The notes under the pieces were generated by a model, which was not told the DNA's origin, did not search any database, and saw only the letters and a program-made list of their open reading frames with translations. Of a stretch of DNA of 64,000 nt, positions 9,259 through 17,744 are shown piece after piece. The stretch is from positions 184,549-248,548 of the forward strand of contig NZ_JAGIQA010000010.1 in assembly GCF_017814975.1 (NCBI RefSeq), in the 5' to 3' direction. The DNA is from Cupriavidus consociatus. Its GTDB lineage: Bacteria; Pseudomonadota; Gammaproteobacteria; Burkholderiales; Burkholderiaceae. Made by a program: the position numbers and the translations under genes. Each line of letters begins with the position of its first letter. The stretch's first letter is position 1.

Positions 9259-10827
9259 TCATTCGTCCGGGCCGTCCTGTTCCATGCCGGCGGCGCTGCG
9301 CTTGCCGGCTTCCTTCACCACCCCATAGCGCCCCAGCGTTTCCTTGCGTGCCACATCGTGCTGCACCAGCGGACGCGGGTAGTCCTCGCCCAGGCGCACG
9401 CCGGCATCCGCCAGCACAGGGTCGGGGGCGGTCCATGGCGCATGCAGGTACTTGTCCGGCAACGCCGCCAGCTGTGGCAGGTACTTGCGGATAAAGCGCC
9501 CCTGCGGGTCAAACTTCTCCGATTGGGTCACCGGGTTGAAGATGCGGAACCACGGTTGCGCATCGCAGCCGGTTGACGCCGCCCATTGCCAGCCGCCGTT
9601 GTTGGCGGACAAATCGAAGTCATTGAGCTGGTCGGCAAAGTACTGCTCGCCGCGGTGCCAGTCCACGCCCAGGTCCTTGACCAGGAAGCTGGCCGTTACC
9701 ATGCGCAGCCGGTTGTGCATGTAGCCGCTCTGCCGGATCTGCAGCATGGCGGCATCGACCAGCGGATAGCCGGTGGCCGCATCGCACCAGGCGCGGAAAT
9801 AGCGCTCTCCGGTTGCGCCGTCCTGCCAGCGGATCTTGTCGTAGGCCGGGTGGAAGGCGGCGCCATCGGCCACGCGCGGATGGTGGTGCAGGATCATGAA
9901 ATAGAAATCGCGCCAGATCAGCTCCGACAGCCACACCGCCGCGCCTGCGCTGTCCGCGCCGCCGCGCAGCACCGCTTCATGCGCGGCGCGTGCCAGCGTG
10001 CGGATGGAGATGGTGCCGAACCGCAGATGCACCGACAGGTAGCTGGGACCGCGCAAGGCAGGGTAGTCGCGGCGGCGGCCGTATTCGCCGATGCGCTCGG
10101 CGAATTCCTCGAACAGGGCTTGCGCACCGGCGGCGCCGGTCGGCATGGCGATCTCGGCGAGGTTGCTGGTGCGAAAGCCGATTTGGTCGAGCGTGGGCAA
10201 CGGCTTGTGATACGCCTTGGGTACCGGCGCCAGCGCTTGCAGGTACGGGTCGATCGGATACGGGCGCAGGTCGAACGGCTGCACCGTCCGCAGCCAGGCA
10301 TTCTTGTAGGGCGTGAACACCGAGAAGGGCTTGCGTTGGCCGTTCAGGATCTCGTCGCGTTCGAAGATGGCCTGGTCCTTGAACGTGAACAGCAAGCGCG
10401 CCTGTGCCGCCAGCGCCTGGCGCACGGTGTCATCGCGTGCCATGGCGGCAGGCTCGTAGTCGTGGTTGGCAAAGACCGCCTGGACGTCCAGTGCTTGCGC
10501 CAGTGCGGGAATGGCGTCGACGGCGCGATCGTCCAGCACGATCAGTCCGCCGCCGCCCACGGCCAGCGTGTGGGCCAGTTCCCGCAATGACTCGAGGATG
10601 AATTCGACGCGCCGGTCGGCCTGCAGGCCGCGCGCCAGCAGCGGATCGAGGATGTCGCGGTCGAACACGAAGACACACCATACCCGGGCACAGTGCCTGA
10701 GGGCATAATGCAGCGCCGCGTGGTCGCTGGCGCGCAGGTCGCGCCGGAACCAGACCAGCCCGCGCTCGAAATCCTGGCCGATACGGTACGGTTTGCGGCC
10801 CGATGCCGATGAGTCTGCTGGCTGCAT
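9259..10827 (-). CDS. phrB: Deoxyribodipyrimidine photolyase
   Basis: Light-driven, FAD-dependent repair of cyclobutane pyrimidine dimers. With the ATG at 10827 the product has 522 residues. The N-terminal antenna-cofactor domain begins GLVWFRRDLRASDHAALHYA. The C-terminal FAD domain shows WRDFYFMILHHHP, GYPLVDAAMLQIRQSGYMHN, RMVTASFLVKDLGVDWHRG, and DFDLSANNGGWQWAASTGCD, the class I CPD photolyase signature. An upstream in-frame codon at 10926 would add 33 unconserved residues. It ends 17 bases from the convergent hemY. Confidence 0.96.
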   Translation of the reverse strand: MQPADSSASGRKPYRIGQDFERGLVWFRRDLRASDHAALHYALRHCARVWCVFVFDRDILDPLLARGLQADRRVEFILESLRELAHTLAVGGGGLIVLDDRAVDAIPALAQALDVQAVFANHDYEPAAMARDDTVRQALAAQARLLFTFKDQAIFERDEILNGQRKPFSVFTPYKNAWLRTVQPFDLRPYPIDPYLQALAPVPKAYHKPLPTLDQIGFRTSNLAEIAMPTGAAGAQALFEEFAERIGEYGRRRDYPALRGPSYLSVHLRFGTISIRTLARAAHEAVLRGGADSAGAAVWLSELIWRDFYFMILHHHPRVADGAAFHPAYDKIRWQDGATGERYFRAWCDAATGYPLVDAAMLQIRQSGYMHNRLRMVTASFLVKDLGVDWHRGEQYFADQLNDFDLSANNGGWQWAASTGCDAQPWFRIFNPVTQSEKFDPQGRFIRKYLPQLAALPDKYLHAPWTAPDPVLADAGVRLGEDYPRPLVQHDVARKETLGRYGVVKEAGKRSAAGMEQDGPDE

Positions 10828-10977
10828 GCTCGCTGCCTGACGGAGTCGAAGGAATGCGCGCAATGATGCCGGGAAATGGCTGCCGCCGGGGGGCGCGCCG
10901 GATTCGTCCTGCCAATACCCTAACATAGCGGTTCGGCACGATCCGCCGCTCCGACCAACGAATCAGCAACAAAGCAC

Positions 10978-11685
10978 ATGACACTCGACCGCATCCTCCA
11001 ATCCCAGGGCTTCGGCACCCGCCGCTACTGCGGCGACCTGGTCGCCGCCGGACTGGTCGAAGTCAACGGCGAGCTGTGCGAGGATCCGCGCGCCCAGTTC
11101 GAGGTGGACGGCCTGCGCCTGACCGTCGACGGCGAGGATTGGATCGCCTGTACCAAGGCCTACCTGATGCTGAACAAGCCCGCCGGCTATGAATGCTCGC
11201 AGCGCCCGCGCCACCATCCCAGCGTGTACAACCTGCTGCCGGTGCCGCTGCGCCAGCGCGAGGTCCAGGCCGTAGGCCGGCTCGACCACGACACCACCGG
11301 GCTGCTGTTGCTGACCGATGACGGCCAGTTCATTCACGCCCAGACCTCGCCCAAGCGCAAGGTGCCCAAGGTGTATGAAGTGACGACCGCGGAGCCGGTC
11401 ACGCCGGAACAGGCGCAGGCGCTGGTCACCGGCGTACAGCTGCTGGACGAACCGGCGCCGATCGCGGCAGAAGCCTGCGAGATCACCGGCGAACGCAGCC
11501 TGCGCCTGACCTTGCTGCAGGGCAAGTACCACCAGGTCAAGCGCATGGTGGTCGCGGCGGGCAACCACGTCAGCGCCCTGCATCGCAGCGCGCTCGGCAG
11601 CCTGCAACTGGATCCGGAACTGGCGGAAGGGGAATGGCGCTGGCTCACAGCGGACGAACTCGCGGCGCTGACCCGCAAGGGATGA
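10978..11685 (+). CDS. rsuA: 16S rRNA pseudouridine(516) synthase, RsuA family
   Basis: A 235-residue RsuA/RluB/E/F family pseudouridine synthase. An N-terminal S4-like domain (LDRILQSQGFGTRRYCGDLVAAG) precedes the catalytic domain with GRLDHDTTGLLLLTDDG, where the first Asp is the nucleophile, and GKYHQVKRMVVAAGNHV near the C-terminus. Length and the KPAGYECSQ motif fit RsuA, which modifies U516 of 16S rRNA, better than the larger RluB. It is divergent from phrB and probably transcribed alone. Confidence 0.9.
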   Translation: MTLDRILQSQGFGTRRYCGDLVAAGLVEVNGELCEDPRAQFEVDGLRLTVDGEDWIACTKAYLMLNKPAGYECSQRPRHHPSVYNLLPVPLRQREVQAVGRLDHDTTGLLLLTDDGQFIHAQTSPKRKVPKVYEVTTAEPVTPEQAQALVTGVQLLDEPAPIAAEACEITGERSLRLTLLQGKYHQVKRMVVAAGNHVSALHRSALGSLQLDPELAEGEWRWLTADELAALTRKG

Positions 11686-11807
11686 ACAAAGGCCGTATCA
11701 TCGGTGCGTAACTCCCGGCAAGCGGCCTGCGCGGGCGCCCATTGCTGCACTGCAACGCCCGCCAATCTTTTCCGGAAGACCCCCGGCGATTTGATAAAAT
11801 GCAAGGC

Positions 11808-12380
11808 ATGGCGAAGCCCGAAGCACCCATCAATCTGACCAATCAGTTCCTGATTGCCATGCCTGGCATGGCTGATCCGACCTTTTCGGGTTCCGTCGTC
11901 TATATCTGCGAACACAACGAGCGTGGCGCGCTCGGGCTGGTGATCAACCGGCCCATCGACATCGACATGGCCACGCTGTTCGACAAGATCGACCTCAAGC
12001 TTGAAATCCAGCCGGTGGCGCACCAGCCGGTCTACTTCGGCGGCCCGGTGCAGACCGAGCGCGGCTTCGTGCTGCATGACCCGGTCGGCGTCTATGTCTC
12101 GTCGCTGGCGGTGCCCGGCGGGCTCGAAATGACCACCTCCAAGGACGTGCTGGAGGCCGTGGCCAACGGCAGCGGCCCGCACCGCTTCCTGCTGACGCTA
12201 GGCTATTCCGGCTGGGGTGCCGGCCAGCTGGAAGAAGAACTCAGCCGCAACGGCTGGCTGACCGTCCAGGCCGATCCCGAGATCATCTTCAGCGTGCCGC
12301 CCGAAGGCCGCTTTGCCGCGGCCATCGGCCTGCTGGGCGTCGACGTCAACATGCTGTCTGGCGAGGCCGGGCATGCCTGA
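11808..12380 (+). CDS. yqgE: YqgE/AlgH family protein (UPF0301)
   Basis: A 190-residue protein of the YqgE/AlgH family, function unknown, typically encoded just before ruvX. Conserved features are [27 protein letters not shown] at residues about 7-33 (given here only as landmarks: MPGM, VVYICEH), LGLVINRP and [15 protein letters not shown]. The ATG at 11808 matches the usual MAKPE start; an in-frame ATG at 11799 is the alternative. An AT-rich GATAAAAT lies immediately upstream (11793-11800) and may be a -10 element, which would place the transcript start near the start codon. It overlaps ruvX by eight bases. Confidence 0.9.
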   Translation: MAKPEAPINLTNQFLIAMPGMADPTFSGSVVYICEHNERGALGLVINRPIDIDMATLFDKIDLKLEIQPVAHQPVYFGGPVQTERGFVLHDPVGVYVSSLAVPGGLEMTTSKDVLEAVANGSGPHRFLLTLGYSGWGAGQLEEELSRNGWLTVQADPEIIFSVPPEGRFAAAIGLLGVDVNMLSGEAGHA

Positions 12381-12798
12381 TGCCGTGGGGCGCGAACTGC
12401 CCCGCGACGGCACGGTCCTGGCATTCGACTACGGCGAAAAAAAGATCGGCGTCGCGCTGGGCAATTTCATCACGCGCGAGGCGCGTGCGCTGACCATTCT
12501 CCCCAATATCACCGTTGAAGGCCGCTTCGAAGCCGTGGGTGCGCTGATCCAGGAATGGAACCCGGTGCAGCTGATCGTCGGCATGCCGGTCAACCCGGAT
12601 GGCGAAGAACAGCCGATGATGCGGCTGGCGCGGCGCTTCGGCAACCAGCTCAATGGCCGCTTCAACCTGCCGGTGGAATGGGTGGACGAGCGCTATTCCT
12701 CGCGCGCCGCGTCGATGGCCGGCGCGCGCCGCGGCGAACTCGACGCCGAAGCCGCGCGCATCATCCTGCAACAGTATTTCGACCAATTCCCGCTATGA
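12373..12798 (+). CDS. ruvX: RuvX/YqgF, putative Holliday-junction resolvase-like nuclease
   Basis: A 141-residue RNase H-fold protein of the YqgF family, involved in 16S rRNA 5'-end maturation and proposed as a resolvase. Motifs: [15 protein letters not shown] (first catalytic Asp), [14 protein letters not shown], and [13 protein letters not shown] with [14 protein letters not shown] at the C-terminus. The start at 12373 lies inside the end of yqgE with GAGG upstream; the stop overlaps pyrR (ATGA). The gene order yqgE-ruvX-pyrR-pyrB is conserved in Burkholderiales. Confidence 0.94.
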   Translation: MPDAVGRELPRDGTVLAFDYGEKKIGVALGNFITREARALTILPNITVEGRFEAVGALIQEWNPVQLIVGMPVNPDGEEQPMMRLARRFGNQLNGRFNLPVEWVDERYSSRAASMAGARRGELDAEAARIILQQYFDQFPL

Positions 12799-13331
12799 CG
12801 CAGATTTCCGCACCCGACGCCGAGGCGCTGTACCGCAAGCTGCTGGACCAGGCCCGCGCCCTGATCCCCGACGCCGAGCGTGAACGCTGGTCGGTGGCAG
12901 GCATCCATTCCGGCGGGGCGTGGATTGCCGCGCGCCTGGCCAGCGACCTGAACCTGCCCGAGCATGGCGTGATCAACGTCGCCTTCCATCGCGACGACTA
13001 CGCCAAGAAAGGCCTGCACAGCCAGGCCCAGTCGACCACGCTGCCGTTTGCCGTGGAAGACCGCAACATCCTGCTGATCGACGACGTGCTGGCTACCGGC
13101 CGCACTATCCGCGCCGCCGTCAACGAACTGTTCGACTACGGCCGCCCGGCGCGCGTGGCGCTGGGCGTGCTGGCCGACCGTGGCGGGCGCCAGTTGCCGA
13201 TCGCCGCCGACCTGGTGGCCGCCGAGATCGAGCTGCCGCGCGGCACGACGCTGGTGCTGTCGCGCCAGGGCGAGGGCGCTGACGCGCGCTTCGCCTTCGC
13301 CAACGAACCCACCGATACTGCCGCCGGCTGA
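12795..13331 (+). CDS. pyrR: PyrR, pyr regulatory protein / uracil phosphoribosyltransferase
   Basis: A 178-residue type I phosphoribosyltransferase. The PRPP-binding loop [17 protein letters not shown] is intact, as are [14 protein letters not shown] and [10 protein letters not shown], which are PyrR features. In Gram-positive bacteria PyrR controls attenuation of pyr mRNA; in proteobacteria it mainly shows UPRTase activity and a regulatory role is less certain. The ATG overlaps the ruvX stop (ATGA). Two hairpins lie in the 97 bases between its stop and pyrB. Confidence 0.92.
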   Translation: MTQISAPDAEALYRKLLDQARALIPDAERERWSVAGIHSGGAWIAARLASDLNLPEHGVINVAFHRDDYAKKGLHSQAQSTTLPFAVEDRNILLIDDVLATGRTIRAAVNELFDYGRPARVALGVLADRGGRQLPIAADLVAAEIELPRGTTLVLSRQGEGADARFAFANEPTDTAAG

Positions 13332-13378
13332 GCCGGCGTTGCCTGCCAGGCGCTGCATTGCACTGTAGCGCGCCTGGC
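13323..13378 (+). promoter_or_regulatory. Two hairpins between pyrR and pyrB
   Basis: GCCGGC-TGA-GCCGGC at 13323-13337 forms a six-pair stem around the pyrR stop codon. A nine-pair stem GCCAGGCGC/GCGCCTGGC at 13345-13353 and 13370-13378 follows, and a run of six T lies at 13402-13407. The T-run is too far away for a textbook terminator, but the arrangement could act as an attenuator or as an mRNA processing or stability element within the operon. Confidence 0.4.
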
Positions 13379-13428
13379 GACCGCCACGAGACCAGACCAC
13401 CCCGTTTTTTGCCCGCGCCCGACCTGCC

Positions 13429-14400
13429 ATGACCAAGACGTTCCGCAACCCGCAGCTCACCAAGAACGGCGAACTGAAGCATTTGCTGTCGATCGAGGGG
13501 TTGTCGCGTGACATGATCACGCACATCCTTGACACCGCCAGCCAGTTCGTATCGCTGTCCGACTCAGACCGCGATGTCAAGAAGGTGCCGCTGCTGCGCG
13601 GCAAGAGCGTGTTCAACCTGTTCTTCGAGAACTCCACCCGAACCCGCACCACCTTCGAGATCGCGGCCAAGCGGCTGTCGGCGGACGTGCTCAACCTGAA
13701 CATCAATGCGTCGTCGACCAGCAAGGGCGAGTCGCTGCTCGACACCATCAACAACCTGTCGGCCATGTCCGCCGACATGTTCGTGGTGCGCCATGCCAGC
13801 TCGGGAGCGCCCTACCTGATCGCCGAGCACGTCGCGCCGCACGTGCACGTGATCAATGCGGGCGACGGCCGCCATGCGCACCCGACGCAGGGTCTGCTGG
13901 ATATGTACACGATCCGGCACTTCAAGAAGGACTTCACCAACCTGACGGTGGCCATCGTCGGCGATATCCTCCACTCGCGCGTGGCGCGCTCGGATATCCA
14001 CGCGCTGACCACGCTCGGCGTGCCTGAGGTGCGCGCCATCGGGCCGCGCACGCTGCTGCCGTCCGGCCTGGAACAGATGGGCGTGCGCGTCTTCCACAAC
14101 ATGGAAGAGGGCCTCAAGGGCGTCGACGTAGTCATCATGCTGCGGCTGCAGAACGAGCGCATGAGTGGCGCGCTGCTGCCCTCCGCACAGGAATACTTCA
14201 AGGCCTATGGCCTGACGCCTGAGCGCCTGGCGCTGGCCAGGCCCGACGCCATCGTGATGCACCCGGGCCCGATGAACCGCGGCGTCGAGATTGACTCTGC
14301 CGTGGCCGACGGCTCGCAATCGGTGATCCTGAACCAGGTGACCTTCGGCATCGCCGTGCGCATGGCGGTGATGGGCATCGTGGCAGGGAACAACGACTGA
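13429..14400 (+). CDS. pyrB: Aspartate carbamoyltransferase catalytic subunit
   Basis: Condenses carbamoyl phosphate and aspartate in the first committed step of pyrimidine synthesis. The protein has 323 residues. Motifs: [19 protein letters not shown] (carbamoyl phosphate loop), [13 protein letters not shown] (the 80s-loop), [12 protein letters not shown], and [13 protein letters not shown] near the C-terminus. No pyrI-type regulatory gene follows; instead comes an inactive dihydroorotase homologue, as in the pseudomonad class A ATCase, where both chains form one complex. Confidence 0.97.
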   Translation: MTKTFRNPQLTKNGELKHLLSIEGLSRDMITHILDTASQFVSLSDSDRDVKKVPLLRGKSVFNLFFENSTRTRTTFEIAAKRLSADVLNLNINASSTSKGESLLDTINNLSAMSADMFVVRHASSGAPYLIAEHVAPHVHVINAGDGRHAHPTQGLLDMYTIRHFKKDFTNLTVAIVGDILHSRVARSDIHALTTLGVPEVRAIGPRTLLPSGLEQMGVRVFHNMEEGLKGVDVVIMLRLQNERMSGALLPSAQEYFKAYGLTPERLALARPDAIVMHPGPMNRGVEIDSAVADGSQSVILNQVTFGIAVRMAVMGIVAGNND

Positions 14401-14468
14401 CAACGATGCGGCATAGCCAAGACCTACCGAACACGCCAAGCGATACGACCGATACGACAAGCCAAGCT

Positions 14469-15776
14469 ATGAAGATTCACATCCAGGGCGGCCGCCTGAT
14501 CGACCCCGCCAGCAATACCGATGCCGTCCAGGACCTCTATCTCGCCGCCGGCAAGATCGTCGGCGTTGGCAGCGCCCCGGCGGACTTCACCGCCAACAAG
14601 GTCGTCGACGCCAAGGGCCTGATCGTGTGCCCCGGCCTGGTAGACCTGTCCGCGCGCCTGCGCGAACCCGGCTACGAGTACAAGGCCACCCTCGAATCCG
14701 AAGTCGCCGCCGCCGCCGCCGGCGGCGTCACCAGCCTGATCTGCCCGCCCGACACCGACCCCGTGCTGGACGAGCCGGGCCTGGTCGAGATGCTCAAGTT
14801 CCGCGCCCGCACGCTGAACCAGACCCACGTCTACCCGCTGGGCGCGCTGACGCTGGGGCTGAAGGGCGAAGTGCTGACCGAAATGAACCAGCTGACCGAG
14901 GCTGGCTGCGTCGGCTTCAGCCAGGCCGAGGAGCCGGTGCGCAACACCCAGGTGCTGCTGCGCGCGCTGCAGTACGCGCAGACCTTCGGCTTTACGGTCT
15001 GGCTGCGCCCGGAAGATCCCTTCCTGGGCGGCGGCGTGGCCGCCAGCGGCGCGGTCGCATCGCGCCTGGGCCTGTCCGGCGTGTCCGTGATCGCCGAGAC
15101 CGTGCGCCTGCACACCATCTTCGAACTGATGCGCTCCACCGGCGCCCGCGTGCACCTGTGCCGCCTGTCCTCCGCCGCCGGGCTGGAACTGGTGCGCCAG
15201 GCCAAGCGCGAAGGCCTGCCGGTCAGCTGTGACGTCAATATCCATCACGTCTCATTGACCGACATGGATATCGGCTACTTCAACTCCCAGATGCGCTTTT
15301 CGCCGCCGCTGCGCAGCACCCGCGACCGCGACGCCATCGTCGCCGCACTGGCCGACGGCACCATCGACGCGCTGTGCTCCGACCACACCCCGGTGGACGA
15401 CGACGAGAAGCTGCTGCCCTTCGCCGAAGCCACCCCTGGCGCTACCGGCCTGGAACTGCTGCTGCCGCTGACCCTGCGCTGGGCCGCCGAGCACAAGGTG
15501 CCGCTGGCGCAGGCGCTGGCCCGCATCACCTCCGAGCCCGCCCGCGTGAGCGGCCTGAAGGCCGGCACGCTGGCCGCCGGTGCCGCCGCCGATGTCTGCG
15601 TGTTCGATCCCAAACAGGTGTGGAAGGTCGATCGCCGCTCGCTCAAGAGCCAGGGCAAGAACACGCCGTGGCTCGGCTACGAGATGGAAGGCAGGGTGCG
15701 CATGACTCTCGTCGGCGGCCAGATCGTATATGGCAACGGCAGCGGCAACGGTAACGGCAACCACGCCAACGCATGA
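14469..15776 (+). CDS. pyrX: Dihydroorotase-like protein lacking metal ligands (PyrC'/PyrX)
   Basis: A 435-residue amidohydrolase-fold protein clearly related to dihydroorotase (GLIVCPGLVDLSARLREPGY, GVTSLICPPDTDP, SDHTPVDDDEK). The metal-binding HxH of active enzymes (normally DxHxHLREPG) reads DLSARLREPG, so both histidines are gone, and the later His of the HLSTA-type motif reads CRLSSAAG. Family knowledge: such noncatalytic chains in Pseudomonas are needed for assembly of the PyrB dodecamer. The real dihydroorotase must be elsewhere. The start at 14469 is preferred; an ATG at 14406 would add 21 residues. The C-terminus is a Gly/Asn-rich tail. It overlaps plsC (ATGA). Confidence 0.92.
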   Translation: MKIHIQGGRLIDPASNTDAVQDLYLAAGKIVGVGSAPADFTANKVVDAKGLIVCPGLVDLSARLREPGYEYKATLESEVAAAAAGGVTSLICPPDTDPVLDEPGLVEMLKFRARTLNQTHVYPLGALTLGLKGEVLTEMNQLTEAGCVGFSQAEEPVRNTQVLLRALQYAQTFGFTVWLRPEDPFLGGGVAASGAVASRLGLSGVSVIAETVRLHTIFELMRSTGARVHLCRLSSAAGLELVRQAKREGLPVSCDVNIHHVSLTDMDIGYFNSQMRFSPPLRSTRDRDAIVAALADGTIDALCSDHTPVDDDEKLLPFAEATPGATGLELLLPLTLRWAAEHKVPLAQALARITSEPARVSGLKAGTLAAGAAADVCVFDPKQVWKVDRRSLKSQGKNTPWLGYEMEGRVRMTLVGGQIVYGNGSGNGNGNHANA

Positions 15777-16606
15777 TCTGGCTGCGCAAGACCGCGCTGG
15801 TGCTGCACCTGCTGCGTGGGCTGCTGACCTGCGCGGTGCTGTTCCCATGGCTCGGCGCGCGCTCGCGCGCCTGGCACATCCGGCGCTGGTCGCGGCGGTT
15901 GCTGCGCATCTGCGGGGTGCAGGTCGAAGTCGTCGACGTTCGCGGCGAGCCCTCGCACGGTGCCGCGCGCCAGGGTGCGCTGGTCGTGTCCAACCATATC
16001 TCGTGGCTGGACATCTATGTGATCCATAGCTGGCAGCCCGTACGGTTCGTTGCCAAATCCGAGATCCGCAGCTGGCCGCTGATCGGTTGGCTGTGTGACA
16101 AGACCGGCACCATCTTTATCGAACGCGCGCGCAAGCGCGACGCCCACCGGGTCCTGCACGACATCACCGATGTCATGCTGCAGGGCGACCTCGTCGGCGT
16201 GTTCCCCGAAGGGACCACCACCGACGGCACCGGGGTGCTGCCGTTCCACGCCAACCTGATGCAGGCTCCGATCTCCGGCGGGCTGCCGGTGCAGCCTATC
16301 GGACTGAACTACCTGGACGCAGCCACCGGCAAGCCGACGCTGGCCGCCGCCTATATCGACGACACCACGCTACTGCAGTCGCTGAACGCCGTCCTGCGCG
16401 CCCCGCGCATCAAGGCGCGGGTGGTCATCGGTCCGCCGCTGGCGCCGGTGTCCGCCGACCGCCGCGAGCTGGCAAGCGCCGCCCGCGAGGTCGTGCAGCA
16501 TCTCGCGCAGGGTGCCGGTGACGAGGCCGTGGCAACGGTCGAGCGGCTGAACCAGCCTGCCAACCCTGCCGCGGAATCTGCGGTAGCCTCCGCTGTCATC
16601 AGCTAG
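15773..16606 (+). CDS. plsC: 1-acyl-sn-glycerol-3-phosphate acyltransferase
   Basis: Transfers an acyl chain to lysophosphatidate to make phosphatidate at the inner membrane. The 277-residue protein has an N-terminal hydrophobic segment (VLHLLRGLLTCAVLFPWLG), the acyltransferase HX4D motif in VVSNHISWLDIYV, GTIFIERARKRD, and the FPEGTTTDG substrate-binding motif. Its ATG overlaps the stop of the dihydroorotase homologue, making it the last gene of the pyrimidine operon. It is convergent with apaH across 35 bases. Confidence 0.93.
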   Translation: MIWLRKTALVLHLLRGLLTCAVLFPWLGARSRAWHIRRWSRRLLRICGVQVEVVDVRGEPSHGAARQGALVVSNHISWLDIYVIHSWQPVRFVAKSEIRSWPLIGWLCDKTGTIFIERARKRDAHRVLHDITDVMLQGDLVGVFPEGTTTDGTGVLPFHANLMQAPISGGLPVQPIGLNYLDAATGKPTLAAAYIDDTTLLQSLNAVLRAPRIKARVVIGPPLAPVSADRRELASAAREVVQHLAQGAGDEAVATVERLNQPANPAAESAVASAVIS

Positions 16607-16619
16607 CGCGGTTGTCGTC

Positions 16620-16633
16620 CCCGCCAACGCGGG
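16620..16633. terminator. Small hairpin between convergent plsC and apaH
   Basis: CCCGC-CAAC-GCGGG forms a five-pair stem with a four-base loop in the 35-base gap between two converging genes. It could serve either direction, but it is short and has no T-run, so the call is weak. Confidence 0.3.
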
Positions 16634-16641
16634 ATTGCGCC

Positions 16642-17490
16642 TCAGGCCAGCGGATCACAATATTGCGGGCAATCCACCTGGACTACGGTCCGCTCTGCCG
16701 GATCCGCCGCCATGCGCGCCGCCGTCAGCTTGCCGCCCCAGACGCAGCCGGTATCCAGTGCCATCAGGTCCGGCCGCATCACCAGGCCCAGCGTCGACCA
16801 GTGCCCGCACACCACGGTCACATCCCCGGTGCGCCGTCCCGGCACATCGAACCACGGCATAAAGCCATCCGGCGCCTTGCCGAGCCCTTCCTTGGTCTTG
16901 AAGTCCATCACGCCATCGACGGTGCAATAGCGCAATCGGGTAAGGGCATTGACCACCACGCGATGCCGTTCGATGCCGCGCAGGCCGTCGTGCCAGCGGT
17001 CGGGGGTGTTGCCGAAGATGTCGGCGAGGAAGCCTTGCCAGTTGGGGCCCTGAAGTTGGGCTTCGACTTCCTGGGCTAGGTCGATGACCTGGGTGGCGGT
17101 CCATTGGGGGAGGACGCCGGCGTGGACTAGGAGGAAGTTGTTTTCCTTGAGGGCTAGGGGGCGGTGGCGGAGCCAGGTGAGGAGTTCGGCATGATCGGGG
17201 GCGGCAACGATCTCGTCGATCGTGTCAGACGAACCCTTCTTGCGCACGCCCGCGGCGACTGCCAGCATGTGAATGTCGTGGTTGCCGAGAACAGTCTCGG
17301 CGCGTGAGCCCATCGCCTTGACAGTGCGCAATGTCTCCATTGAGGCCGGGCCGCGGTTGACGATATCGCCAACGAAGCGCAGCGGTGCTTCGGGCGGCAG
17401 CTTGCCAAGGATGTCGCGGAGGGAAGGGGAGCAGCCCTGGAGATCGCCAATGGCGAAGGGCGATTCTGAGCGGAGTCGATTAACGGACAT
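16642..17490 (-). CDS. apaH: Symmetrical bis(5'-nucleosyl)-tetraphosphatase
   Basis: Hydrolyses Ap4A to two ADP. The 282-residue metallophosphatase shows the family blocks in order: FAIGDLQGCSPSL, RFVGDIVNRGPAS, TVLGNHDIHMLA, LLVHAGVLPQW, VVCGHWSTLG, and ALDTGCVWGG, which together supply the two-metal site. Length and motifs are normal. In Burkholderiaceae apaH commonly borders the O-antigen locus, which begins here with rfbB on the other strand 254 bases away. Confidence 0.96.
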   Translation of the reverse strand: MSVNRLRSESPFAIGDLQGCSPSLRDILGKLPPEAPLRFVGDIVNRGPASMETLRTVKAMGSRAETVLGNHDIHMLAVAAGVRKKGSSDTIDEIVAAPDHAELLTWLRHRPLALKENNFLLVHAGVLPQWTATQVIDLAQEVEAQLQGPNWQGFLADIFGNTPDRWHDGLRGIERHRVVVNALTRLRYCTVDGVMDFKTKEGLGKAPDGFMPWFDVPGRRTGDVTVVCGHWSTLGLVMRPDLMALDTGCVWGGKLTAARMAADPAERTVVQVDCPQYCDPLA

Positions 17491-17744
17491 TGGGGAGTCG
17501 CCGATATTGCAGATAGTCGGGAAGTTTCGGCAGGAAATTCACGTAGCATCGCATAATCGATTCGACGAAGCGTTACAAGACGCTACAAAAAGTTAGGTAT
17601 TGAGCCGGGTCAGAGGGCTCGGCTCAGATAGAATACCGCCACTTCCACGAGGACTTAAGGATTCCGCCAGCTTCCACAGGCACTGGCGGACGGTCGGCTT
17701 TTGTCGGCTACTCGAAACATATCGAAGGCAGGGGAGCAAGCATT
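17491..17744 (+). promoter_or_regulatory. Leader region of the surface-polysaccharide operon
   Basis: The 254 bases between divergent apaH and rfbB are AT-richer than the flanking genes and must hold both promoters. A TAGAAT sequence at 17629-17634 could be a -10 element for the rfb operon, without a well-spaced -35. An eight-pair hairpin lies downstream (17663-17690). GGGGAG at 17732-17737 is a good ribosome binding site for the TTG start of rfbB. I did not find the JUMPstart/ops sequence of enteric polysaccharide operons. Confidence 0.5.
17663..17690 (+). promoter_or_regulatory. Hairpin in the rfb leader
   Basis: TCCGCCAG and CTGGCGGA pair perfectly around a 12-base loop, and a short CTTTTG follows ten bases downstream. 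It lies between the candidate -10 and rfbB, so it would be in the 5' untranslated leader. It could be an attenuator or an mRNA stabiliser. Confidence 0.4.

Noticed and set aside
14439..14455. Short direct repeat GATACGACC GATACGACA before the dihydroorotase homologue
   Set aside because: Two nine-base units only, possibly within an alternative N-terminal extension. Too short to support a regulatory claim.
15733..15776. Gly/Asn/Ser repeat at the end of the dihydroorotase homologue
   Set aside because: Simple-sequence C-terminal tail from GGC-AAC slippage; no separate feature.
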